Below are positions 53,876 through 64,000 of a stretch of 64,000 nt of DNA, in pieces. The position numbers and the translations under genes were made by a program. Position 1 is the first letter of the stretch; each line of letters starts with the position of its first letter. Below the pieces are notes generated by a model, which worked only from the letters and a program-made list of their open reading frames with translations, searched no databases and was not told the origin of the DNA. The stretch spans positions 8,748,563 through 8,812,562 of the forward strand of contig OU452212.1 of the NCBI GenBank assembly GCA_911728435.2. Direction: 5' to 3'. Origin of the DNA: Apoderus coryli. Lineage: Eukaryota; Arthropoda; Insecta; Coleoptera; Attelabidae.

Positions 53876-54335
53876 GAAGCAATGGTAAAACTTTCAAACA
53901 TCTGGAAAAGCCACGACATCTCAATTAACACCAAAATGAGGTTGGTCAGAAGCCTGATCTTCTCCATTTTTCTCTACGGGTCAGAATGCTGGACACTGAA
54001 ACAGTCAGTCAGTGTCGTGGACCTAAAAGAGGACCAATCAATCCATTCTGGATCAACTAAAAATAAGGAAGAGACTACGCACAATAGTAGTAGAAAAAAT
54101 TGCCAAATTTTTTGGCCATGTAGTGAGGAGGAAAGGATTAGAAAGACTCACTTTGGAGGGTTGGGTAAATGGCAAAAGATCCCGAGGAAGGTTCCCAACA
54201 AGATATACAGACCTCATAACGAATATTACAGAGGAAAACTTAACACAAACATTCAAATTGGCCGATATCGACAACAATGGAAAGCCATTACAAAAGATAG
54301 CCCATGATCTCCCGACCAGGAAGAAGAAGAAGTAT
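53876..54335 (+). mobile_element. LINE 3' end inserted in the Crypton-like ORF
   Basis: Begins with SNIWKSHDISINTKMRLVRS and LIFSIFLYGSECWTLKQS (thumb region of RT) and frameshifts near 54030. It continues IRKRLRTIVVEKIAKFFGHV, RRKGLERLTLEGWVNGKRSR and ends in a GAAGAAGAAG tail at 54320-54331. Because it starts in the middle of the recombinase frame, it is probably a 5'-truncated insertion that cut the recombinase. Confidence 0.7.
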
Positions 54336-54352
54336 AGAGAATTGGTGCTACT

Positions 54353-55572
54353 CCCCTGGTTAATCTCGCAGTGTCTGACATGCTGCTATTAAAAAAGACA
54401 CACTGGGTCCGTCCACTAATATAATTACGGATCAGACGCGTTGCCGAGTCATCGAAACCAACAAAATGCAGCACAGACAATAAGATGTCATGATTTACCA
54501 TGTCGAATGCCTTAGAGTAATCGAGTAGAACCAGTACGGCGCACTTTCTGTTGTCAAGGGCGGACAGAACATCATCGGTTATATCAAGTAGAGCTGTATC
54601 GCAACTATATCCCGACCTCAAACCAGATTGAAAATATGGCAGAATATTGTATTTATTCACATGGGCTCTCATTTGAGTTTCCATTGCCCTTTCCAAAACC
54701 TTAGACAGAGCAGGAAGAACAGTAATTGGTCTGAGATCCCTCAAACATTCTGGAGTGGTACACTTTGGAATTGGTCTGACAATACCTTTCTTCCATTCAT
54801 CCGGAAATACGCTATTTTCTAGGCAGAAATTGACCACGTCAGTGTAGTACGGGATAAGAGTTGGGCAAGTAAGGTGAATCATGGTAATATCAAGACCATC
54901 CGCCCCACAAGCCTTAGTCTGTATACTAAGAAGTATCTTACTTATATCTATTTCCTGGACAGGATAAAATTTCAACTTCTCCACAGGGCTACAGCAAGTC
55001 GCCGAAAAAAACCTATTAATTTCGTCAGCATCCACCCCCAAATTATTAACAAAATGCCGACTCTTCCCACTGTAAATGTTAAGTTCTCTCAACACTTTCC
55101 ATTTTCTTCCAGCCATGCAGCCCCTTAGTTTTTGCTCAAGATATGCCTTTTTTTCACTTCGAATTGCTTGAGTTACATGATTTCTTAGATCTTTATAGTA
55201 GTCCCAATGACTTGCGCTCTTTGAAGATTTAAATCTTTGAAATGCCTTATCTCTAATTTTCATCATGAGTCGAATAGTATCTGTGAGCCAGGGTGAGGTT
55301 GGTTTGTAAGATTTTCATAATTGTATCTTCTCATTTATCGTTTGCATTAAATGTATGTTGCCCCAAGGGATTAAGTTTAAGTCAACGTTAAACTGATTTA
55401 AGTCAAACCGCGAAAAATCGCGGTAAGTTCTGAATATTGGCTTATTTTTTTTGTCTAGCTCCAAATCAATCCTGCAGTGCACCAAACAGTGGTCCGAGAG
55501 ATTCGGCATATTGCATGAAGCTGAGTTACCATGCTTTAATGCCTGATTCAAGATAATAAAGTCAATCAAAGA
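54353..55572 (-). mobile_element. Jockey-like LINE fragment: endonuclease C-term to RT motif
   Basis: Minus strand. 55569-55315 reads SLIDFIILNQAL-like, then NMPNLSDHCLVHCRIDLEL, the SDH motif ending an APE-type endonuclease. 55266-54384 reads IQTKACGADGLDITMIHLTC, CLRDLRPITVLPALSKVLE, QSGLRSGYSCDTALLDI and LVLLDYSKAFDMVNHD, then breaks at RLTRGVAP, just before the PQGS/FADD motifs. So both the 5' part and the catalytic Asp pair are missing. It points toward the plus-strand LINE tail, tail to tail. Confidence 0.72.
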
Positions 55573-55598
55573 TGATGAGTATAAACATTGTTTGGCTC

Positions 55599-55701
55599 TC
55601 GAAAACAGTGGTAAAAGAGGTTAAAAACTACCCTTTATTTCTTATTCTAGAGTTCTTTAAATGCTCGTTTAATATCAACTCAATTCAAACTTTCTCTGAT
55701 A
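55599..55701. repeat. Third copy of the 138-bp repeat (103 bp)
   Basis: TTAAAAACTACCCTTTATTT, CTTATTCTAGAGTTCTTTAA and ATGCTCGTTTAATATCAACT match the copies at 52631 and 52769; the last 35 bp of the unit are absent. It follows directly after the Jockey-like fragment. Confidence 0.88.
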
Positions 55702-57180
55702 CTATCATTTGTATTATTTCATTAAGAACACCCTGTATATTTATTTTTAGAAAAACTTTCTTGTTTTTACTGAAAATATATCAAATCGTTTCTTGTGTCA
55801 TTCTCATTTGTCTCACACTGCACATTTGCTGAATATAAACATTGTAGTGCTTTTACAAATGCTGTAAAATAATTTTATTAGACTCATTACCAAAAAAAGT
55901 AATGTCTGTTTCAAATAAAACGCGCGCAAATGATTTAAATATTATTATACTGTAACTACCTACTAGTTTTAGCACATTATGCTGCCTGCATTCTTTAAAA
56001 ACTGCTAAATCTTGTGCGAAAAGCAGGAACGACTAAATGTTACAGTGTGTATAAAAAGAAGATATTTTTCATGGCCAAATTCCTAAACCATCGTAATTAT
56101 TATTAGAGCAATAAACAGATGCGATGTGTAATAAATAGTTCTTATTGCTTCTACATTATAACCATCTTCGTTGGTTTATTCTAACATTCGCTGTTACGAA
56201 AGCGAAGGAATTAGGTCAGGATTTATAAGGTCAGTACGAAAAAAAAAAAACAAAATCGGATGTAGAATCAAAAATTAGTGAAATTTATCATTATTTTTAT
56301 ATTTTAAGAATGCGTAGGTTATGGGCTTCAGGTTATTGTAGCATTTTTATTGTGGCCGCCATGTTGATTGAACGTGGCTGACTCTGAATGGAGGCAAAAA
56401 TAAGTTTTTGGGTGCTGTTACCTTTTTTTCTTAATAGTAAAGATTTTAAAATAGAACACATCCATAAATAAGTCTTCTGGCAAAGTGTTAAATAATCATT
56501 CTGCAAAATTCAAAACACAACGAAATATTTCTGGCCGAGTTGGCCTATAAACGCTATATAAGAGTTATTTTTGGGAGCCTATGTTTATATACTTATAACC
56601 CATGATGTATGTGTATAGAAAATGTTCGCCCGGAGCCAGATTTACACCACATTTTCCATTTAATTGTTTTTATATTAGTGCGTGTGAAAAATAATCAAAA
56701 GAAGTGTTCTCCCTAATACCTGGGCAGTCTGAAACGTCCTGTGTTTTGGATTATTTTTTTTTTCTAATAGTCCTCTCTCTGAGAAATAATTTGAGCCTAG
56801 TGAGAATGCGTTACACCTTCTGGGTTAGGAGCTATAACGCTTGAAATATAAACATACATTGGCCTGATATTTTGGTCTTTCATTTTTTTTTTCTAATAGT
56901 CCTTTGATCTCAAGCTAGCCTACATGTGGGACCTTTAGGATCAGATGCTTCCTATGCTCAAATTTGGAAAAATTCATTCGAAGTTATTCTGTCACAAGTC
57001 ATACAAAACGTTGTATAGTTTTTCTACACAATACAATAAATGATCCATAGCTACATTCAACCTCGTTCCTTATAACACATAAGGCAATAAACAAACACGT
57101 CACAATCTAAAATTTGAACACACCTATACAGTTGCAGTTATATAAATTAAACACAAATACAAACAAAACCACTAAAAAAA
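55702..57180. other. Non-coding, AT-rich, no gene
   Basis: No ORF of note. AACACCCTGTATATTTATTT at 55727 looks like the inverted end of a TACAGGGTGT-type element. The string TTTTTTTTCTAATAGTCCT occurs twice (about 56754 and 56884), marking a partial 130-bp duplication. Confidence 0.45.
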
Positions 57181-57184
57181 CAAT

Positions 57185-58330
57185 CTACGATGTGTCCATA
57201 ATAGTTGTATATTCATGAAGGCTATAGATCGTGTTAGAATTAGGGAGAGCCTTTAGTTTAGTTTTAAATTTACCCTCTGTCCGACAAACTCTTATGTCTT
57301 CCGGAAGAAGATTATAAAAATATCGCCCAGAGTAATGCGGTGATTTCTTATAAAACTCATGATTGGCTCTGGGCAGATACAGGCGATCTCGTCCACGTGT
57401 AAAATGTTGATGATTAATGCCACAAGTAGGCGTGATGTTTCTGTTTTTGAATGTGTAACACAGTAGTTTGTACAAATATATTGAAATGTATCTCTACATG
57501 TTCCTAGAAACGGGATATTAAAGATGCATCTCACCGCTCGCTTCTGCAGCACAAAGACCCTGTCAATTTCAACACTTCTGCCCCAAATCACAATATTGTA
57601 TGCAATCACTGAATAGATTAAAGCATAATAAACAGAAATAAGAGATGGGGTATCCATGAATCCTCTTAGAGCTCGAAGTAAGTATAGATTCTTATTCAGT
57701 TTACTGCAAACGGCGTCGATATGCGTTACCCAGTCCAGTCTGTCATTCACAAGCACCCCCAGCAGTTTCGCAGACCTTGATAATGGCAAAAGAACGTGAT
57801 TGAATTTAATTTCGATATTTGATGATTTATATCTATTGAAGGGCAGTGCCTCGGTCTTACCATAGTTTATGATCAGTTTGTTTTTCCTGCACCACACCTG
57901 GAACTCATAAAGTGTAGCTTCCGCTCCAGAATCTCAGAATCCTTGTCGGACAACAATATGGTTGTGTCATCTGCATACAGATAAAGGGAACCGTGTGTGA
58001 TATTAGCTGAAAGATCATTGATAAAAAGCAGAAAGAGCAAAGGCCCAAGTACACTGCCCTGAGGCGTTCCCAAACCGATGCTCCGCGACTCTGACACTAC
58101 CGACTCAACCCTAACCGTTATTCGTCTATTTGGTAAATATGATCGAATCCATCTGTTAATCGACCCACGTAACCCAAGAGTCTCCAGCTTTGTACACAGG
58201 AAATCTCTGTCGACCGCATCGAACGCATTCGACAGGTCAAACAGGAACGCCACAACATAAAAACCTCCATCCATCAGATCGTGCACTCTCTGAATGAACT
58301 GAAGTGTACAGGTTTCCGTTGAACTATGGC
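57185..58330 (-). mobile_element. Jockey-like LINE fragment (RT to C-terminus)
   Basis: Minus strand. 58286-57905 reads VVAFLFDLSNAFDAVDRDFL, GTPQGSVLGPLLFLLFINDL and SLYLYADDTTILLSDKD (Asp pair intact). After a frameshift near 57895, KNKLIINYGKTEAL, AKLLGVLVNDRLDWVTHIDA and ISVYYALIYSVIAYNIVIWG follow. After a second frameshift near 57480 the C-terminal segment with HYSGRYFYNLLPEDIR ends at 57185. The 5' half is missing. Confidence 0.78.
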
Positions 58331-58344
58331 TATCTTCTTAAAAT

Positions 58345-59925
58345 GCCGTACACTTCTAGTGCGTTGGCGACTATCTCATCATAATAAGGGTCCTTGCTTC
58401 CGCAGCGCGACAGAGCTCGCCCGTATTGCTAATGCCTGTCCAGTTCTTGATGTTTCTCAACCAGGACATCTGTTTACGTCCTACTCCTCTCTTCCCTTCA
58501 ATTTTTCCTTGGAGAATTATCTGTGGTATTTTGTACTTCTCTCCTCGTAGTATGTGGCCCAGGTATCCAATTTTCCGCTTCTTGATTATGTTGAAAAGTT
58601 CTCTTTCGCATCCCGCCCTTCTACTAAGAACGTCCTCATTTCGAACTCGGTCTACCCACGATATACGTAGCATCCTTCTTAGACACCACATTTCAAAAGC
58701 CTCAAGCTTGTTTATCGACCGGATCTTCAGAGTCCATGTTTCCATTCCATATAACAGGATGGACCAGACGTAACACTGCACCATTCTGCATCTTAATTTG
58801 AGGAACAATGTCAGGTTGCAAAGAAAGGGTCTTAGACTTGTGAAAGCTTGCCTCGCTTGTTGTATGCGACAGCAAATTTCCTGTTCGGGATTCCATTGTT
58901 CATTTATGTTGGTTCCAAGGTATTTAAAGTTTTGCACTCGTTCAATAGGTTGGTCTTCCAAGTTTAACACAGCATTTTGAGGAGGGTTTCTGCTTACTAT
59001 CATGTACTTTGTCTTTTGTATGTTTATTTTGAGACCATTCCCCTTTCCAACTGTATTTATCTGTTCCAGCATTAGTTGTAAGTCCTCTTCACTGTCAGCA
59101 ATGATTACGGTGTCGTCTGCATACCGTATGTTGTTAATTTTAAAATTACTTTAATCCCACACTCTAAGTCTTCCAGCGCCTCAGAAAATATATTTTCGAC
59201 GTATAAGTTAAATAGTATTGGTGACAGTATGCACCCTTGTCGACCCCCCTTTAGAACTTTAAATTCGTCTGTTGTTAGTGATTTCTCAAATCTTACACAG
59301 GCTTTTTGATTCCAGTATAGATTTTGGATGATTCTGATATCTTTTGCGTCAATATTGGCATTGTGCAAAAGTTTCAACAAGGTGTCATGTCTAACATTGT
59401 CGAAGGCCTTCTCGTAATCAATAAACAGCATATATAAGTCTTTTCGTTGGTCTAAGCTGTTTTGTACTAAAGTATTCAGGCAGAAAACGGCTTCACGAGT
59501 CCCCATTCCGCTTTTAAAACCAAACTGTGTGTCTCCGCTTAGATCTTCTAGTTTATTGAACATTCTAGAGTGTAGAATACGAAGGAATACCTTCAGCATA
59601 TGACTCATTAGGCTGATAAGGCGATGGTCTTTACATTTCGTGGCGTTGGTCGTCTTTGGGATCATTACGAACGTTGATCGAAGCCAATCAGATGGAATGT
59701 GGCCAGTGTCATATATGCGATTGAACAAATTCAATAGCATTTCTACATTTTCTTCGTCTAACAGTCCAAATTCGCCCACAATATCCTCGCATCTACCCCT
59801 CCCTATTTTAGCATTAAAGTCTCCTAAAATCACGTTGATTTCCTCCTTTTTTGTCATTTTTAATGCTCTATCTATATCGTTATAAAATTCCTGAACTATG
59901 GCTATGGGGTAGTTAAAAGAAGGGG
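58345..59925 (-). mobile_element. LINE with endonuclease fused to RT by internal deletion
   Basis: Minus strand, 59925-59105 then 59072-58371. It starts with EFYNDIDRALKMTKKEEINV and ILGDFNAKIG (APE-endonuclease motif). At GEFGL it jumps straight to LDEENVEMLLNLFNRIYDTG of the RT fingers, skipping roughly the second half of the endonuclease and the linker. It continues SDWLRSTFVMIPK, FIDYEKAFDNVRHD, GGRQGCILSPILFNLYVENI, (frameshift) then NFKYLGTNINEQWNPEQE, LLYGMETWTLKIRS and GYLGHILRGEKYKIPQIIL. It is the same lineage as the units at 48814 and 62471. Confidence 0.78.
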
Positions 59926-59974
59926 AATTTTGACAAAAGATGTCGTGCAAGAGCAAAAACAAATTGATAAATCC

Positions 59975-60835
59975 AAGAAGTGTATTAGAGTTGCGGGAGT
60001 TTCGTTTTTTCGGCTGTCAAACTCATTTGTTTACCAGTATTATTATTGAAAATAAACATAATAGACCAATTGCGATTGAAAATTTAATTGACTTGTTATT
60101 TTTTTTTGTGCAATAATAAAACAAATAACCTTCGAAGTTTCTGTTATAAGTGATGTACTTAAAATAATGTAGAACCATTTTCTATGATAACTAATTATGT
60201 GTGTATCTCATCGTTTTATTTATTTTTTTCCATACACACATATGCATTTAATTTTTGTTCGTCGATTGATAAACCATAATGTGTGCAAAATATGAAAGAA
60301 ATTTCAAAGAAAATTGTTTAACTGTGCGGTAAATTAAGCAGCTATAACAAATATTGCAAATAAATAAGTACTTATAGATATAATTGAAACACAAAGCTCG
60401 CACGTGTGGATCTATTGGTTTATATCTATAAATAATTTCTTGTTATTTGCAGAATTAAGAATAATAATTCTAATTGTTATTGTTGTGCATCTAAGCAATT
60501 CAATTTTGTGGCTGTATTAAATAGAAAGCAGGACCGGCTTGACTAAGTATGATATCATGCGAGCGATGATAAACGTTTGAGTATTATTGTTCAACGAGTG
60601 ATGCTTTTGTATAACCCTGTAACTTATTAAGTGATAGTTATATACAGATGACCATTTGGATTCTGAAAGACACATATAATAAACCGATTAATAGAACACG
60701 TTTTGATATAAAACACTTAGAACAAAACACCCCAAGAAAGATTGGGTAAAAAAATTGAACATTTACTTATTTATAAGTTACTTATAAAAGTCATCACCTT
60801 ACCTTAATATCATACAGACGTATGCTCCTACAGCG
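59975..60835. other. Non-coding spacer between two inverted LINE copies
   Basis: AT-rich with no ORF. It separates the minus-strand LINE ending at 59925 from a plus-strand relative starting at 60840. Confidence 0.45.
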
Positions 60836-60839
60836 GATA

Positions 60840-61515
60840 AAGAGGAAAACGAAGTTCAGGAATTTTATAACGATATAGATAGAGCATTAAAAATGACAAA
60901 AAAGGAGGAAATCAACGTGATTTTAGGAGACTTTAATGCTAAAATAGGGAAGGGTAGATGCGAGGATATTGTGGGCGAATTTGGACTGGGTAAAAGGAAC
61001 GAGAGAGGCGATTTATTAGTTGAATTTTATCAAGAAAAACAACTTATTATAATGAATACATGGTTCCAACTACCGCCCCGACGGTTATATACATGGCGAG
61101 CGCCTGGAGATCGTCCAAACCAAATCATAAGAAATCAAATAGATTTTATTTTGGTCAACAAACGATTTCGGAATTGTATAAAGAGAGTCGCTGCTTATCC
61201 GGGCGCGGACATTGCATCAGATCATAATCCTCTCGTGGCAGATGTAAAAGTAAAGTTGGCTAGGATCAAAAAAAAACCAGAATAAAAAATCAATTAGATA
61301 CAAGAGAACTCATGAGAAATGAAGATCTTACAAAGAGATATGCGGAATCCATCAATAAATACGTGAAAAGTATTAATCAAACTAATGATATTGAACATTG
61401 TTATTGGAATAAAAGAGTCCATAAAAGCATCAAACGAAGAAATCAAATCGGAAATAAGAAAAGGGAAAAAGAAAGAATGGATGACGATAGACATATTGGA
61501 TCTGAAGTTTGATAA
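60840..61515 (+). mobile_element. LINE endonuclease fragment, inverted relative of the 58345 copy
   Basis: Reads EEN.VQEFYNDIDRALKMTK, KEEINVILGDFNAKIGKGRC, LLVEFYQEKQLIIMNTWFQ, QIDFILVNKRFRNCI and GADIASDHNPLVADVKVKL, i.e. the GDFNA, IDF and SDH motifs of a complete APE-type endonuclease C-terminal half. A frame break at 61283 leads to a Lys-rich linker ending at 61512. The first 130 bp are almost identical, inverted, to 59770-59893. Confidence 0.75.
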
Positions 61516-62406
61516 CTGACATACTGCGATTAAAATTTGTAGCTACTTGTCGATTTGCCGGTGCCCGATGACGCTCTCTAAGCCTACCGCGACATAAAAC
61601 CTAAATGTGAATATTTTCATAATCACTTTATTTTTTTTACTTGCTGTGGAATTTTAAACTTATCAAGAATAAATGAGCATAATCACGTTCATTTTTAAAC
61701 AAATCACAAAAATAAGATGTAAATCCATTATGAAAATATAATTTTCATTTGTTAAAAACAGCAAGCCAAAAAACTACAGGGTTATCCAAAAGTGTTCCTT
61801 TAATTTTTTTGAGACTGAAAACCAATAGGACAGCCATATCATCATCATCATAATAAATTGTGGCGACGTCGACCGAAAATCAACATCAATTGTATGTTAA
61901 TAGAAAATTATTTCATATTGTACTATACAGTTTCGTATTATATTATAGTCTGTAAGTGTATTCGGATTGACTTCTGGCCCCCGGCCACTTCCTTGACCTC
62001 CTTGCTAGAAAATATTTATACTACTACTTAACATTGTACATGTAACAATAAACTTACGCCGGTCTATTATCTGATATACATAAGTAGAAGAATATTTTAA
62101 ATGAAGCATAATATAAAGTTTGAGCTTCCTGTGTTAGCGCCATCATCGATAATGACCGGTTTTCAAAGTGTCAAATGTCAGTTTGCATCAACAAAAGTCT
62201 ATACAAATAACAATGTTGTACGATTACATTGAATTTCACCGAAATACTCATCGAATGCTGCTGATTTTTATGAGGCAAATTGTCTACAATCCTGGCCTAT
62301 TAATAAATCAAAGAGGAGGGTGAAAATCATGATGAGGGTCTCGAAATATCATTATGTGTAGATAAGAGATTTCCCTAGCTTCATCAGCGTGATTTTATAA
62401 CTGTCA
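61516..62406. other. Non-coding, no element recognised
   Basis: AT-rich, no ORF above background. A short ATCATCATCATAATAA run at about 61838 may be a decayed LINE tail. Confidence 0.4.
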
Positions 62407-64000
62407 ATGATAAACCGTTGGACGCTTTGCCACGCAAATATGATTTTGAAACCCATTTGAAGTGGTCATTCTTCTTCTTTTCATGCCGTCTTCTCACAGA
62501 AGGTTGGCAACATGGAACAGTTCTCCACCGCTGAGATTTGTCCACTCTCTAATGTTTCGGAGCCAGGATTTTCTCTTTCTGCCGATACCCTTCTTCCCCT
62601 CAATTCTGCCCTGCATAATATTTTGTAACAGTAGATATTTGTCATTGCGTAATATGTGTCCTATGTACGATGTTTTTCTTATCTTAATGATTGAGAGCAG
62701 TTTTCGTTTTCGGCCGATGCGTCTCAACACTTCGTCGTTGGTTATCCTATCAGTCCAAGGTATCTTCAGAATGCGCCTATAGAGCCACATCTCAAATGCT
62801 TCTAGCTTTTTAATCATTTGAGTCTTTAGCGTCCAAGTTTCCACTCCGTACATTAACACTGACCACACATAACACTCCACGAATCTCAATCTGATGCCAA
62901 GATTTAGATTTCTGTTTGTAAGCATTGTGGAATATTTCATAAATGCCTTTCGAGCCATTTCAATTCTGATCTTAATTTCCTGATCAGGGTCCATTTCAGA
63001 ATTTATGACAGAGCCGAGATATTTGTATTTTTGGACCTGCTCTATTCGGTTTCCATTTACTGTGAGAATAGGGTTAATATTTTGGTTTTTGCTTATGACC
63101 ATCATTTTAGTTTTCTGCGTGTTTATAGTGAGTCCCAACTCTTCACACTCTCGACTGACTCTTTCCAACAGGGTTTGAAGATTTTCTGCACTCTCCGTCA
63201 TTATGGCAGTATCATCGGCGAACCTTAGGTTGTTAACCAATGTCCCTCCAATGTTTACCCCCTCAGGTCTCTCGTAAAGTGCTTTTTGAAATACAGACTG
63301 AGAGTATAGATTGAACAATTGTGGGGATAGAATGCAGCCTTGACGAACTCCTTTTTGAATTTCGACTTCATCAGTCTCGATGTCCCCAACTCGAACTACT
63401 GCCGTTTGATTGAAGTGGTCATTGCAGACCGTCAAAATTGGCTAAATGGGGAACCACGATCCCCAGAAAACACAATAGAAGGGAACACAGGCATGGGAGT
63501 ATACGGGCCTAATTGCAGGCTCTCTGAATCTCTCGGGAAAAGTCCCACTATATTCCAAGCAGAGATCAACGCTATTAATCGTTGTGCTCAAGAATGCCTG
63601 CAGAGAGGCATCCCGGAACGGCAGATCAATATTATGTCAGACAGTCAAGCTGCGTTAAAAGCACTGAGGTCTTACACCTTCACGTCAAAGCTAGCATGGG
63701 AATGCAAACAGACCCTAAAGCAACTGGCAGCTCAGGGGAAAAAGATTACTCTGACATGGGTGCCAGGACTGCGGCCCGGAACCCATCTTTGGTCTTCCAA
63801 AAAGCCATATGAAGGAAGAACTTCGGAGATGGGAAAAGGAACAACTTAAGTTCTACTGGAGAAACACTCCAGGCCTAAGACAATCAAAAAGGTTTATCAA
63901 ACCTTCAGAGGCCAACGCGAGAAGCTTATCCAACTGGAGAGAAGCGACCTAAGGCGAATTACAGGCCTTTTTACGGGACACCACCCAGTGAAGTGCCATC
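62407..64000 (+). mobile_element. RNase H LINE copy, interrupted by another LINE and cut by the window end
   Basis: 62407-62470 (AAACCGTTGGACGCTTTGCC...) and 63410-64000 together match 33420-34130 of the other RNase H LINE, about 95% by eye. Compared with that copy, a roughly 27-bp deletion removes the VWYTDGSKG segment with the first catalytic Asp, and a second deletion of about 60 bp removes HEGIERNQLAKEG. The DSQAALKAL and zinc-knuckle-ward parts continue to the window end. The interruption 62471-63409 is a separate insertion. Confidence 0.82.
62471..63409 (-). mobile_element. 5'-truncated LINE insertion with 14-bp target-site duplication
   Basis: Minus strand, open from 63409 to about 62494 without a stop (about 305 codons). 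It reads VEIQKGVRQGCILSPQLFNL, VNNLRFADDTAIMTE (Asp pair intact), KYKYLGSVINSEMDPDQEI, VLMYGVETWTLKTQMIK, YIGHILRNDKYLLLQNIMQ and KRKSWLRNIREWTN. The 3' end has GAAAAGAAGAAG (reverse of 62471-62482). TTGAAGTGGTCATT flanks it on both sides (62457-62470, 63410-63423). The intact frame makes it the youngest LINE insertion in the window. Confidence 0.88.

Noticed and set aside
52631..55701. DIRS/Ngaro retrotransposon with RT and tyrosine recombinase in one element
   Set aside because: The RT pieces present are LINE types, one in the opposite orientation and one with its own GAA tail, so they are later insertions; no DIRS-type RT or RNase H was seen.

Overview
The window is nuclear DNA of an insect, most probably a beetle. 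Evidence for an insect: genes with many exons and short introns of about 50-70 bp beside huge introns rich in transposable elements, a sulfakinin neuropeptide precursor, an ortholog of charlatan (an insect transcription factor), and a mix of mariner, Jockey-like, RTE-like and Crypton elements. The sequence is clearly AT-rich. The beetle call is inference from overall impression and from the two sulfakinin peptides, not proof.

Left part (1-26000), compact and gene-rich. After a short satellite and what may be the last exons of an unknown gene (1320-1611) come two tRNA-Met(CAT) genes in tandem (3988-4060, 4237-4309). Next are Dr1 (NC2-beta, minus, 4480-5076) and, divergent from it, a 17-exon TFIIIC subunit gene of the GTF3C2/TFIIIC110 type (plus, 6457-14817), which I joined into one 1450-codon frame. 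Downstream lie a 324-bp tandem repeat, a six-exon coiled-coil gene I cannot name (minus, 16536-18431, 342 aa), an orphan 131-aa ORF, the sulfakinin gene (20906-21300, TATA box visible) and Cdc6 (22157-24013, 560 aa, with an E2F-like site upstream).

Right part (26001-52354) is essentially one gene on the minus strand: charlatan (chn), a C2H2 zinc-finger transcription factor often compared with vertebrate REST. Five coding exons join in frame to 1855 codons with about 25 fingers. Three of the four introns split a finger between its Cys pair and His pair. The introns (3.6, 5.5, 5.9 and 5.7 kb) are filled with nested transposon relics and satellites.

From 52369 to 64000 the DNA is almost pure transposon graveyard, perhaps still inside the 5' part of the chn transcription unit. 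It holds a Crypton-like tyrosine recombinase relic between copies of a 138-bp direct repeat and at least seven LINE pieces. One LINE interrupts another with a clean 14-bp target-site duplication.

The least expected structures are: (a) two LINE reverse-transcriptase segments each enclosed by a 29-bp nearly perfect terminal inverted repeat of DNA-transposon type (43915-45538 and 48814-51048), the two TIRs having similar outer ends; (b) the Crypton relic with its flanking repeats; (c) a fold-back element whose two arms are tRNA-Thr-derived (11917-12344); (d) one 202-bp satellite present in two separate introns of the TFIIIC gene; (e) tandemly duplicated paired-finger exons in that same gene.
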